A DNA stretch of 64,000 nt from DASSQJ01 sp963772645 (GTDB lineage: Bacteria; Actinomycetota; Actinomycetes; Actinomycetales; Dermatophilaceae). Each line of letters begins with the position of its first letter. Position 1 is the first letter of the stretch. Location: positions 1 to 64,000 of the forward strand of contig CAVYYD010000011.1 in NCBI GenBank assembly GCA_963772645.1, given 5' to 3'. A model generated the notes under the pieces. It saw only the letters and a program-made list of their open reading frames with translations, made no database searches and had not been told where the DNA came from. The position numbers and the translations under genes are program-made. This document shows, piece by piece, positions 11,009-19,257 of this stretch.

Positions 11009-11184
11009 GGGCCGAGCCTGCCCGAGCCGGGCGGCCGCGCGCCACCGGTGACCGCGGTCGGCCCGGGCGCGGGCCTTCGGCGCGGGGCTTCGGTGTGGGC
11101 CGGCAGGGTGGGCCGGCGGCTCGGACCCCCGGCTCGAACCCGCGCCTGGGACCCGGGGGGGCGCGAACCGGACCCCGCGCCAGG

Positions 11185-11370
11185 TCAGGCGGGGGTGTCG
11201 GCGATGCCGAGGGCGGTGAGGAAGTCCTCGTCCGGCGGGACCGGCATCGGCCGGGCGTGGCGCGGGCGGTAGTCGTCGCCGCCCTCCGCGCGCTCGCCGT
11301 GGAGGAGCACGAAGCCGGAGCCGTGGGCGCCGAGGGCGTCGGCCGAGCGGCCGGGGGTGGGGTGGTGCAT
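11185..11370 (-). CDS. Small hypothetical protein, 61 residues
   Basis: A short gene starting MHHPTPGRSADALG and ending FLTALGIADTPA. It is polar, with RPRHARPMPVPPDEDF in the middle and no membrane segment. The ATG at 11370 has GGAG 8 bases upstream. The ~50 bases before the start closely resemble the leader before 12903, which supports it being expressed. I do not recognise the family. Confidence 0.55.
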   Translation of the reverse strand: MHHPTPGRSADALGAHGSGFVLLHGERAEGGDDYRPRHARPMPVPPDEDFLTALGIADTPA

Positions 11371-11425
11371 GGTCCAGCTCCGATCCGGGGCGCGGGGCCG
11401 AGGCCTCGCATCATCGTCAGTGGCA
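11371..11425 (-). promoter_or_regulatory. Twin leader element, copy A
   Basis: The minus strand reads GACGATGATGCGAGG, a GC-rich spacer, then CGCGCCCCGGATCGGAGC just before the ATG at 11370. The same parts occur in the same order before the ATG at 12903. It probably combines promoter and ribosome-binding sequence. Confidence 0.45.
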
Positions 11426-11527
11426 ACGCACACGCTGCCGCCGGACGGGTGGGGCCCGGGCCGGATCCGTGGACCCGTCGTCCGCCCGGTGCGCAGCGCG
11501 AGCCGAACGGCCGACCCGGCCCGCAGC

Positions 11528-12817
11528 TCAGGCAGCAGGCTCGGGGCGGGGCGGAGCAGCCGGCCCGGGGCGCGACGCACCGCCCGCCGCCTGCACCGCA
11601 GCGGCCAGCGCGGGGTGCTCACCGGCGGCCTGGCGCAGAGCGGGTCCGTGGGCGGTCACCACGGCGGCGAACCGGGCGGGGTCGCGGTCGGCGAGGAGCG
11701 CCAGCTCGGCGCGCAGGGCCGAGCCCAGGTGCTCGGCGACCGCGTCGAGCGCCGCCCCGGCGGCGAGCGCGTCGGCGTCCGGGGTCAGCGGGAGCATCCC
11801 GGCGTCGAGGACGACGGTGCACAGGGCCGCGGCCCACGGTGGGAGCAGCCGCGCGCGACCGTCCGGGACGAGCACCCCGTCGAGGTGGACCTGCTGGCCA
11901 CGGGTGCGGGTGGCGCCGACCGGCCCGGCCGGCACGACGGCGACGGCCCGGCTGCCGCCCGGGCCGGGCCCGAGGTCGAGGACCGCGAGCGGTGGGCCGC
12001 CGGGCTGACCGGCGAACCGGGCCTCCAGCTCGGCCGCCGGGAGCCCCCAGACCGGACCGGCAGCAGCGACCGGTCGTCCGTCGACCGCGACCGGCACGTC
12101 GAGCTGCGCGACCAGCGCGGTGACGAGGGACGGAGCGGCGCCGGCGTCGACGAGCGCGACGAGGCCGGGGTCGAGACAGAGCCGCACCTCGGTCCCGGAG
12201 CGGGGTAGCGGCTCCTCGGCGAGCTCGACCCGGCTCGGCCCGTCGCGGTGAGCCACCGCCCGCAGGGTCGTGGCCTCGGCACCGGTGGAGGTCCGCACCT
12301 CGACCCGCTCGGCGACCCGCAGGCAGGCCCGGACCACGACCGCCAGGCCGTCGAGCTGGACGAGGTCGTCGACGCTGAGCCCGGTGGGCGCGGCGACGTC
12401 CTCACCGTCACGGAAGAGTCGCCGGACCTGGGCCTCGCTCAGCCCGGCGCCGTCGTCGAGGACCACCAGGGGCGTCCCGGCGCCGGCTGAGGTGACCCGG
12501 ATGCCCGGGACCGCTTCGGGGTCCGCCTCGCGGCGGCTCGCCGCCGCGTCGGCGGCAGCCCGCAGCACGTGGGCGACGGCGGTGCGCAGCAGAAGCGGCG
12601 CCCCGAGCGGCGCGCCGGGGACCCGAGCACCCTGCCGGGCGTGCCGGGGCGGGTACCCGGCGGGGTCCGGGTCCGGACGCGGGCCGAGGCGCTCCTCGGA
12701 GACCGGGGGCGCGACGACCTCGGGAACGTGTTCCCGCTCGCCGGCCGGCGCGGGACCCTCGCGGCCGCGCGCCACCGGGGCCGGCGCCCTGACGGGGCGG
12801 CGGGCGTCGATGGTCAT
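11528..12817 (-). CDS. HSP90-family (GHKL) ATPase-like protein
   Basis: A 429-residue protein whose middle resembles the N-terminal part of HtpG/HSP90. A helix RTAVAHVLRAAADAA is followed by VVLDDGAGLSEAQVRRLF, the GHKL ATP-binding Asp-Gly-x-Gly motif, and TGLSVDDLVQLDGLAVVVRACLRVAERVEV. The first ~85 residues are Pro/Arg-rich and likely disordered. It is shorter than HtpG (~620 residues) and lacks a recognisable dimerisation domain, so it is a diverged HSP90 relative rather than the chaperone itself. The ATG at 12817 overlaps the stop of a 29-codon leader frame (ATGA), suggesting coupled translation. Partner unknown. Confidence 0.65.
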   Translation of the reverse strand: MTIDARRPVRAPAPVARGREGPAPAGEREHVPEVVAPPVSEERLGPRPDPDPAGYPPRHARQGARVPGAPLGAPLLLRTAVAHVLRAAADAAASRREADPEAVPGIRVTSAGAGTPLVVLDDGAGLSEAQVRRLFRDGEDVAAPTGLSVDDLVQLDGLAVVVRACLRVAERVEVRTSTGAEATTLRAVAHRDGPSRVELAEEPLPRSGTEVRLCLDPGLVALVDAGAAPSLVTALVAQLDVPVAVDGRPVAAAGPVWGLPAAELEARFAGQPGGPPLAVLDLGPGPGGSRAVAVVPAGPVGATRTRGQQVHLDGVLVPDGRARLLPPWAAALCTVVLDAGMLPLTPDADALAAGAALDAVAEHLGSALRAELALLADRDPARFAAVVTAHGPALRQAAGEHPALAAAVQAAGGASRPGPAAPPRPEPAA

Positions 12818-12903
12818 CGCACTGCCACCGCGGACGTGCCGACGGTGCTCGGGCGGCTCGCGCGCAGAGGAGGGGGAGGGGGGGCGAGAGGGGACCGCTT
12901 CAT
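12814..12903 (-). CDS. 29-residue leader peptide upstream of the HSP90-like gene
   Basis: A short frame MKRSPLAPPPPPLRASRPST… with a run of five prolines. It starts at ATG 12903 with GGAG about 8 bases upstream and stops so that TGA overlaps the next ATG (ATGA). Proline runs slow ribosomes, so it could act as a translational leader. Its start region resembles that of the small gene at 11185-11370. It is too short to prove by composition. Confidence 0.4.
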   Translation of the reverse strand: MKRSPLAPPPPPLRASRPSTVGTSAVAVR

Positions 12904-12960
12904 GAGCTGGCTCCGATCCAGGGCGCGAGGTCGCCAGTGCCCCGCATCGTCGTGAGCCGG
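12904..12960 (-). promoter_or_regulatory. Twin leader element, copy B
   Basis: The minus strand reads CACGACGATGCGGGGC, a spacer, then CTCGCGCCCTGGATCGGAGC before the ATG at 12903, closely matching copy A at 11371-11425. A further GATGCGAGG occurs just upstream (near 12980). A shared promoter and leader is the simplest reading. Confidence 0.45.
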
Positions 12961-13094
12961 TCACGATCCTCCGGCCGGCCCTCGCATCGCCCGGTGAACC
13001 GGACGGGCATCGGCCGAACGGTGGACCCGGCCCGGGGCCCCTGTGACCAGAGGGACCAGTGGGGCGTGGGCGACGTTCCGGAGCCGGCGCCGCG

Positions 13095-14582
13095 TCATCC
13101 GTCCCGGCCCCGCAGGGTGCGCTCGAGGAGCTCGCGTACCGCCTCGGGAATGGCCGGCTCCGGCAGCTCGGCCGCGACGTGGGGGAGGTCGCAGTGCACC
13201 GAGTAGCAGAAGGCATCGGGCGTCGGCTCGTCGCGCTGCTCGGCGGCGACCGCCAGCTCGTGCAGCCGGTCGTCGGCCAGGAGGTGCTGCCACGCCCGGG
13301 CGTCGGCGTCGGGTAGCTGCTCGAGGGCGACGGTGCGCTCCCGGGTGGTGCCGGCGTACCCGCCGGTGCGCCGGACCCGCACCCGCGCCGCGGGTGCCCG
13401 CGGTGCCCGCGGTGCCTGCGGTGCCTGAGCGTCCCCACCGGGTCGCGAGGCCCGGGGCCGCTCGCCGCCCGCCGGCCCGGGCCCCGCGGTGGCCGAACCG
13501 CCGGAGCCCCCGGAGCGGTCGCCCAGCGGAAGCCCGACCGCGTCCCAGCCGGCGCGCACCGCGTCGGCCTCCGCCGAGCTCCCGCCGTAGCGGGCGCCGG
13601 CCGCGTCGAGGGTGAGGCGTGCGAAGGTGGCGAAGCCGCAGTCGGTCGGGATGTCGCCGGTGACGGTGTCGTACCAGACCTGCCCGGCCCGCTCCCACGC
13701 GTTCCCGCCGAGCGTCGTGGCGACGACGTAGAAGGCGTGGTTGGGAATGCCGGAGTTGGTGTGCACCCCGCCGTTGTCGTCGGTGGTGTCGACGTAGCCG
13801 CTCATCGTCGCCGGCTGCGGGTCCCGGCCGAGCCGCGGGTCGTCGTACGCGGTCCCCGGGGCGGCCATCGAGCGCAGGGCCACGCCGTGGACGCCGGGTG
13901 CGAGCAGCTCGGCCCCGACGAGCCAGTCGGCCTCGTCCGCGCTCTGGGCGAGGGTGTGCTGCTTGACGAGGACGCCGAAGACGTCGGAGACCGACTCGTT
14001 GAGCGCCCCGGACTGGCCCTGGTAGTCCAGCCCGGAGGTGTACTGGGTGACCCCGTGCGCCAGCTCGTGACCGATGACGTCGATGCTCCGGGTGAAGCCG
14101 AGGAAGACCACCCCGTCGCCGTCGCCGAACACCATCTGGGTGCCGTTCCAGAAGGCGTTGTCGTACTGGCGGCCGTAGTGCACCGAGGCGACGAGCGGCA
14201 GCCCGCGGCCGTCGAGCGAGTTGCGACCGTACCCCTGCTCCCACAGTGCCCAGGTGTCCCCGAGGCCGTCGTAGGCCTCGGTGACGGCGGCGTCGGGCGT
14301 CGGCTGCTCGCCCTCCTCGCGCACCCGCGTGCCGGGCAGGGAGGTTCCGGAGTGCGCGTCGTAGACGGTGCGCTGCACCCCGGCGCTCGTTCCCGGCGCC
14401 GGGGTGCTCCGGCCACCGCCGGCACCCGGCCGCAGGCCGGTGCCCGCCTGCCGGGCGCGCCCCTGGCGGAGCAGGCCGTCGACGGCGAGGGTGGCGGCGG
14501 CGTGTGCCGCGAGGTGGGGGTCGCCGGAGGCGGCCATGGCCTCGAGGACGTACGGGGGGACGAAGCTGCAGCGGCGGTTCAC
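13095..14582 (-). CDS. M4 (thermolysin/protealysin-type) metalloprotease with C-terminal emfourin-like domain
   Basis: A 495-residue zinc metalloprotease. It begins with the protealysin-type propeptide motif FVPPYVLEAMA (residue ~7) and has no signal peptide. The zinc site is HELAH (H172, E173, H176) with E196 (LNESVSD); the second catalytic His is in PNHAFY (~282). After a Gly/Pro-rich linker (~355-400) comes RVRVRRTGGYAGTTRERTVAL… to the end, resembling the protealysin inhibitor emfourin. In Serratia that inhibitor is a separate gene; here enzyme and inhibitor-like domain are one chain. The GTG start has only a weak ribosome-binding site and may be leaderless. Confidence 0.85.
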   Translation of the reverse strand: MNRRCSFVPPYVLEAMAASGDPHLAAHAAATLAVDGLLRQGRARQAGTGLRPGAGGGRSTPAPGTSAGVQRTVYDAHSGTSLPGTRVREEGEQPTPDAAVTEAYDGLGDTWALWEQGYGRNSLDGRGLPLVASVHYGRQYDNAFWNGTQMVFGDGDGVVFLGFTRSIDVIGHELAHGVTQYTSGLDYQGQSGALNESVSDVFGVLVKQHTLAQSADEADWLVGAELLAPGVHGVALRSMAAPGTAYDDPRLGRDPQPATMSGYVDTTDDNGGVHTNSGIPNHAFYVVATTLGGNAWERAGQVWYDTVTGDIPTDCGFATFARLTLDAAGARYGGSSAEADAVRAGWDAVGLPLGDRSGGSGGSATAGPGPAGGERPRASRPGGDAQAPQAPRAPRAPAARVRVRRTGGYAGTTRERTVALEQLPDADARAWQHLLADDRLHELAVAAEQRDEPTPDAFCYSVHCDLPHVAAELPEPAIPEAVRELLERTLRGRDG

Positions 14583-14717
14583 CGCTCCAGTCTCGGCCCG
14601 TACGCCGACATCAGGGGCCCCCGCGACCGCGGGGCTCGGGTGATCCAGCGCCCTGGGGTGATCCAGCCGGCCCCTCAGGTGCCGGGGGCTGCGGCTGCGG
14701 CGCCCAGGAGCGCCGGC

Positions 14718-15197
14718 TCAGGGGATGAGCGGTGAGGGGCCTGGCGGCTCGCCCGCTGCCTCGGCGAGGGCGGCCATCCCCCGCGCGAGGGCGGCGCGGT
14801 CGTCCTCGCCCATCAGCGAGAGGAGCCGCTGGAGCTCGCCGCGGCGGTCGGCCATGACCTTCTCGAGCAGCCGTTCCCCGTCGCGCGTCGGGGCGAGGTC
14901 GAGCCGCCGCCGGTCGTCACTGGCCTCCCGGCGCTCGAGCAGCCCGGAGCCGACGAGGCGGTCGATGGTGCGGCTCGCGCTCGAGACGTGCACGCCGAGG
15001 GCCTCGGCGACGTCGGTGGCGCTCGTCCCGGGCCGGGTGGCCGCCAGGACGAGCACCCGGAGCTGGAGAACGGTGACGACGTCGTCGGCGCGGGCCAGCG
15101 AGGCGGCGATGACCGCGGTGACCACCCGGGAGCCGCGGAGCACGGCATCGAGGTCGACGTCGGGGAGTGGCGGGGTACCCCTGCGGGTAGAGGACAT
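14718..15197 (-). CDS. MarR-family transcriptional regulator
   Basis: A 159-residue winged-helix regulator. The recognition region TSATDVAEALGVHVSSASRTIDRLVGSGLLER and wing EASDDRRRLDLAPTRDGERLLEKV are typical of MarR proteins. The ATG at 15197 (MSSTRRG) is chosen because GAGGA lies ~8 bases upstream; a longer in-frame start exists at about 15236. It is divergent from the dehydrogenase at 15302, with ~100 bases between, so it probably controls that gene and itself. Confidence 0.85.
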   Translation of the reverse strand: MSSTRRGTPPLPDVDLDAVLRGSRVVTAVIAASLARADDVVTVLQLRVLVLAATRPGTSATDVAEALGVHVSSASRTIDRLVGSGLLERREASDDRRRLDLAPTRDGERLLEKVMADRRGELQRLLSLMGEDDRAALARGMAALAEAAGEPPGPSPLIP

Positions 15198-15301
15198 CCA
15201 TTGATCCTCGCGGAACATTTGCAGCACATCAAGCATTACGTTGATTTCAGGAGCGAATCTCCGTCGAACCATCATCGAGCACACGGAAGGAGCTGTTGCG
15301 C

Positions 15302-16309
15302 ATGTCGCGCATCGTCGCGGTCACGGGGGCCAGTGGGGGGATCGGCCGGGCCGCCGTCCGGGAGTTCGCCAAGCGAGGCGACGACCTCGCCCTCATCGCC
15401 CGCGGGGAGGCCGGCCTCGAGGCGGCCGCCGCGGAGGTGCGCTCGATGGGCGGGCGCGCTCTCGTCGTCCCGACCGACGTCGCCGACCACGAGGCCGTCG
15501 AGGCCGCGGTCGAGCGGATCGAGTCCGAGCTCGGGCCGGTCGACGTCTGGGTCAACGTCGCCTTCACCTCGGTCTTCGCGCGCTTCGACGACATCGCACC
15601 CGAGGAGTACCGGCGGGTCACCGAGGTGAGCTACCTCGGCTACGTCTACGCCACGATGGCCATCCTGCGGCGGATGCGGGAGCGGGGCCACGGCACGATC
15701 GTCCAGGTCGGGTCCGCGCTGGCCTACCGGGGCATCCCCCTGCAGAGCGCCTACTGCGGGTCCAAGCACGCCATCCAGGGCTTCCACGAGTCGCTCCGCA
15801 CGGAGCTGCTCCACGAGAAGAGCCCGATCCACGTGACGATGGTGCAGATGCCCGCGGTGAACACCCCGCAGTTCTCGTGGGTGCTCTCCCGGCTGCCCAA
15901 GCACGCCCAGCCGGTGCCGCCGATCTACCAGCCCGAGGTGGCGGGTCGGGCCGTCGTCTTCGCCGCCGACCACCCCAAGCGGCGCGAGTACTGGGTGGGT
16001 GCCTCCACCGTCGGCACGCTCATGGCCAACGCCGTCGCCCCGGGCCTGCTCGACCGCTACCTCGCGAAGACCGGGTTCGGCTCCCAGCAGACCGACAAGC
16101 CCAAGCCGCCGGACCAGCCGGCCAACCTGTGGGACCCCGCCGACGGCGAGGACGGCCGTGACTTCGGGGCGCACGGCGCCTTCGACGACAAGGCCCACGC
16201 CTCGAGCCCGCAGCAGTGGGTCGCCCACCGGTACCCGCAGCTCGCCGGTGCCGTGGCCGGCGTCGCCGCCCTCGGGCTGGGCGCCGTCGCCCTGGGCCGC
16301 CGCCGGTGA
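15302..16309 (+). CDS. Short-chain dehydrogenase/reductase with C-terminal hydrophobic tail
   Basis: A 335-residue SDR oxidoreductase. The Rossmann motif TGASGGIG opens the protein; the catalytic Ser and YxxxK appear in VGSALAYRGIPLQSAYCGSKHA. The C-terminal ~90 residues extend beyond the classic ~250-residue fold and end in a hydrophobic stretch (LAGAVAGVAALGLGAVALGRRR), probably a membrane anchor. I use ATG 15302, 9 bases after AAGGAG, rather than TTG 15296. The stop overlaps the next GTG start, so the pair is coupled. Substrate unknown. Confidence 0.85.
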   Translation: MSRIVAVTGASGGIGRAAVREFAKRGDDLALIARGEAGLEAAAAEVRSMGGRALVVPTDVADHEAVEAAVERIESELGPVDVWVNVAFTSVFARFDDIAPEEYRRVTEVSYLGYVYATMAILRRMRERGHGTIVQVGSALAYRGIPLQSAYCGSKHAIQGFHESLRTELLHEKSPIHVTMVQMPAVNTPQFSWVLSRLPKHAQPVPPIYQPEVAGRAVVFAADHPKRREYWVGASTVGTLMANAVAPGLLDRYLAKTGFGSQQTDKPKPPDQPANLWDPADGEDGRDFGAHGAFDDKAHASSPQQWVAHRYPQLAGAVAGVAALGLGAVALGRRR

Positions 16310-16653
16310 GCGGCGGCGCCGTCCTGCCCCGGCTCGCCGGGGCGGGCGGAGTGGTCTGGGGGACCTGGCTGCTCCTGCACGGCGACGAGGTCTGGCGGAG
16401 GGTCGAGCACCGCGAGCCCGAGACGGCCGAGGAGCTCGGCATCCGGTTCCTCGGCGGCCGTCACCTGGTCCAGGGCCTGGCCCAGCTCGTGGCGCCGCGC
16501 GCGACGAGCGGGCTCGCGGTCGGCGTCGACGTGGTGCACGCCGCGTCGATGGGCGCGCTCGCCGCGGTGTCCCCGACCCGGCGCCGCGCGGCGCTCGTCA
16601 CCGGAGCCGTCGCCCTCGCCGGGGCCGGGATCACGCAGCTGAGCCGTCGCTAG
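16306..16653 (+). CDS. Small hydrophobic hypothetical protein
   Basis: A 115-residue protein starting with GTG inside the preceding stop (GTGA overlap). Hydrophobic stretches occur at the start (AGAGGVVWGTWLLL) and in the second half (LVTGAVALAGAGITQ), suggesting a membrane protein. The middle holds RFLGGRHLVQGLAQL. Family not recognised. Its coupling to the dehydrogenase suggests a shared task at the membrane. Confidence 0.7.
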   Translation: MSGGAVLPRLAGAGGVVWGTWLLLHGDEVWRRVEHREPETAEELGIRFLGGRHLVQGLAQLVAPRATSGLAVGVDVVHAASMGALAAVSPTRRRAALVTGAVALAGAGITQLSRR

Positions 16654-16685
16654 CCCGGGCCCGGCGCCCCGCGGGCCGGCGGGGC

Positions 16686-18131
16686 TCAGCCCCGGTCGAT
16701 CTGCATGACGACGGCCTTGGGCTCGGTGAAGAACTCGCGGGAGAAGTTCCCGCCCTCGCGCCCGACACCGCTGTCGCCGACCCCGCCGAACGGGGTGCGC
16801 AGGTCGCGGATGAAGAAGCAGTTGACCCACACCGTGCCGGCCCGCAGCCTCGAGGCGACCCGGTGCGCGCGGGAGAGGTTCTCGGTGAACAGCATCGCGT
16901 TGAGGCCGTACCGGGTGTCGTTCGCGAGGTGCACGGCCTCCTCCTCGGTGTCGAAGGAGTTGACGACGCAGACGGGCCCGAAGATCTCCTCGCAGTACGG
17001 CGCGGCGTCCAGGGCCAGGCCGTCGATGATCGTCGGGCGCACCACCCAGGAGCCGTCGTCCGCGACGCCGCCGGTGTGGATGGTGCCCCCGAGCGCCTTC
17101 GCGGACTCGACGTAGGACACGACCTTGTCGAAATGGCGCTTGCTCGCGAGGGAGGAGAACCTCGTCGCCGGGTCGAACGGGTCGCCGATCGTCAGCGCCT
17201 CGGCGGCCTCGACGAACCGCCGCAGGAACTCGTCGTAGAGCGAGGAGTGGACGAACAGCCGCGACCCGGCGAGGCAGATCTGCCCGGCGTTGCGGAAGAT
17301 CGCCTCCACCGCCCAGTACACGGCGTTGTCGACGTCGGCGTCCTCGAAGACGAGGTTCGCACCCTTGCCGCCGAGCTCGAGCGAGACCGGCGCGAGGTGC
17401 GTGGCCGCCGAGGCCATGACGTGCTTGCCGGTGGTCGAGGACCCGGTGAAGGTCACCCGGTCCACCCGGTCGTCGCCGGTGAGCGTCGCGCCGGCCGGCG
17501 CCCCGTAGCCGTTGACGACGTTGAGCACCCCGGGCGGGAAGCCGGCCTCGACGGCGAGGCGCCCGAGCATCGTCACCGACGCCGGGGTGTCCTCGCTCGG
17601 CTTGATGACGCACGTGTTGCCCCAGGCGATCGCCGGCGCGATCTTCCACGTCGCCATCATCAGCGGGAAGTTCCACGGGCTGATCGCCGCGACGACACCG
17701 GCCGGCCCGAACTCGCTGTACGTGTGGTGCCCGGAGTCCATCGGGTAGACCTCGCCGACGGCGTCGCGCTGGTGGTCGGCGAAGAAGCGGAAGTTCCACA
17801 CCGAGCGGGCGACGTCGTGCTTGGCCTGCTCGAACGGCTTGGCCATGTTCGTCGAGTCGAGACGGGCGAGGTCGTCGGTGTGCTCCTCCATGAGGTCGGC
17901 GAGCCGGTGGATGGCCCTGGCCCGCTCGACCCGCCCCATCCGCGGCCACGGCCCCTCGTCGAAGGCCCGGCGAGCGCTCTCGATGGCGCGCTCCGCGTCC
18001 TTCTCCGACGCCTCCGCCGCCTGGGCCCACACCTCGCGCGTCCAGGGGTTCCAGACGTCGAAGCGCCGGCCGTCGATCGACTCGACCTCCTCGTTGTCGA
18101 TGATGTGGCCGAAGAACTGGAGCTCGCTCAT
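16686..18131 (-). CDS. dmpC: 2-hydroxymuconic semialdehyde dehydrogenase
   Basis: A 481-residue NAD-dependent aldehyde dehydrogenase, predicted to oxidise 2-hydroxymuconic semialdehyde to 4-oxalocrotonate in the meta-cleavage pathway. Visible are the Rossmann segment TFTGSSTTGKHV, the catalytic Glu in LELGGKGAN and the catalytic Cys in RNAGQICLAGSRLF. Family membership is certain; the substrate comes from the neighbours, which cover every other step. It is the last gene of the dmpE-F-G-H-I-C operon and its ATG overlaps the tautomerase stop (ATGA). Confidence 0.9.
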   Translation of the reverse strand: MSELQFFGHIIDNEEVESIDGRRFDVWNPWTREVWAQAAEASEKDAERAIESARRAFDEGPWPRMGRVERARAIHRLADLMEEHTDDLARLDSTNMAKPFEQAKHDVARSVWNFRFFADHQRDAVGEVYPMDSGHHTYSEFGPAGVVAAISPWNFPLMMATWKIAPAIAWGNTCVIKPSEDTPASVTMLGRLAVEAGFPPGVLNVVNGYGAPAGATLTGDDRVDRVTFTGSSTTGKHVMASAATHLAPVSLELGGKGANLVFEDADVDNAVYWAVEAIFRNAGQICLAGSRLFVHSSLYDEFLRRFVEAAEALTIGDPFDPATRFSSLASKRHFDKVVSYVESAKALGGTIHTGGVADDGSWVVRPTIIDGLALDAAPYCEEIFGPVCVVNSFDTEEEAVHLANDTRYGLNAMLFTENLSRAHRVASRLRAGTVWVNCFFIRDLRTPFGGVGDSGVGREGGNFSREFFTEPKAVVMQIDRG

Positions 18132-18442
18132 GGGGTCGCCTTCTGCGGTGGTGCGGTCGGTGGTGCGGGTGCGGTTCGGCCGGCGCGCTGGCCCGACCCC
18201 GCGGCACCTGCCGGGTCGGGGGCGCCAGGGCCGGAGGTGCGCGGGTCGGGCGCGCCGCGGCGCTCGGCGATGGTCACGTCGCCGGCGCCCCAGTGGGTCA
18301 GGGGTACCTCCCGCACCACCACCCGGATGCTGTCGAGCGGCGCGTCGACCGCCTCGGCCGCGGCCTGGGTCAGCGCGGAGATGAGGGTCCGGACCTGCTG
18401 CGGGGTACGGCCCTCGGCCATCGTGACCTCGATGAGCGGCAC
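18128..18442 (-). CDS. dmpI: 4-oxalocrotonate tautomerase, extended
   Basis: A 104-residue tautomerase converting the enol form of 4-oxalocrotonate to the keto form. Removing the initiator leaves the catalytic Pro-1 (PLIEVTMAEGRT). Arg residues of the family are in VVVREVPLTHWG. Typical members have 62-70 residues; this one carries a ~40-residue Pro/Gly/Ala-rich tail that looks disordered. Start GTG 18442, 2 bases after the decarboxylase stop. The stop overlaps the dehydrogenase start. Confidence 0.88.
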   Translation of the reverse strand: MPLIEVTMAEGRTPQQVRTLISALTQAAAEAVDAPLDSIRVVVREVPLTHWGAGDVTIAERRGAPDPRTSGPGAPDPAGAAGSGQRAGRTAPAPPTAPPQKATP

Positions 18443-18444
18443 GG

Positions 18445-19257
18445 CTAGCCCGCCCCGCCGTTGAGGAACACCGAGCCGAGGGTGCTGAAGTGCAGGGCGG
18501 TGCTCGACCCGGGCGGGGCGAACACGGCATCCGTCATCCCGCCGGTGAGCACGACCCAGCCGGCCTCGATGGCGTGGCCCCGCCGGGCCAGGTCGTTGGC
18601 GGCCAGGGCGAGGGCCTCGCCGGGATGGCCCTGCACCGCGGCCCCGGTCGCCGAGTCGACGACGACCCCGCCGGTCTCGACGAGGACCCCCTCGAGCGCG
18701 AGGTCCAGCCCGTCGGGGGAGAGCCCGACCGGCCCGGTGACGAAGGCCCCGGAGGAGGCGTTGTCGGCGGCGACGTCCCCGGCGGTGAACCGGAAGTCCC
18801 TGTACCGGCTGTCGATGACCTCGGCCCCGCCCCACACCGTCTCGACCGCGGCCATCGCCTGGGCGCAGGTCACGCCGGGACCCTCGAGCCGCTCGCCCAT
18901 GACGAACACGATCTCCGGCTCGATCCGCGGGTGGATGAGGCGGTCCTGCGGCACCGGGTCGCCGACCGGCAGCACCATCGCGTCGGTCAGCCAGGCGACG
19001 AACGGGAAGTGCACGCCCATCCGCTGCTGCTTGGCACGGCTGGTCAGGCCGAGCTTGACCCCGATGAGCCTCTCGCCACGGTCCAGGCGTGCGGCGAGGT
19101 TGCGGTCCTGGACCGCGTACCCGGTGTCGAGGTCGAGCCCGGGCCACTCGTCGGTGAACGGTTCACGCTCGCGCCGCTCGTCCTCACAGGCGAGCAGCTC
19201 GGCCGCGACGGACTCGACGTCCCAGCCGCCCGCGGGCGCCGCACCGACCGCGGCCAT
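18445..19257 (-). CDS. dmpH: 4-oxalocrotonate decarboxylase
   Basis: A 270-residue member of the fumarylacetoacetase-like hydratase/decarboxylase family. It shows GVKLGLTSRAKQQRMG, the metal-binding IEPEIVFVMGE and VIDSRYRDFRF with DNASSGAFV. It would decarboxylate 4-oxalocrotonate to 2-oxopent-4-enoate, normally in complex with the hydratase DmpE, its close paralogue here (21438-22220). The more distal position, next to the tautomerase, points to DmpH rather than DmpE. ATG 19257 overlaps the aldolase stop (TGATG). Confidence 0.88.
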   Translation of the reverse strand: MAAVGAAPAGGWDVESVAAELLACEDERREREPFTDEWPGLDLDTGYAVQDRNLAARLDRGERLIGVKLGLTSRAKQQRMGVHFPFVAWLTDAMVLPVGDPVPQDRLIHPRIEPEIVFVMGERLEGPGVTCAQAMAAVETVWGGAEVIDSRYRDFRFTAGDVAADNASSGAFVTGPVGLSPDGLDLALEGVLVETGGVVVDSATGAAVQGHPGEALALAANDLARRGHAIEAGWVVLTGGMTDAVFAPPGSSTALHFSTLGSVFLNGGAG

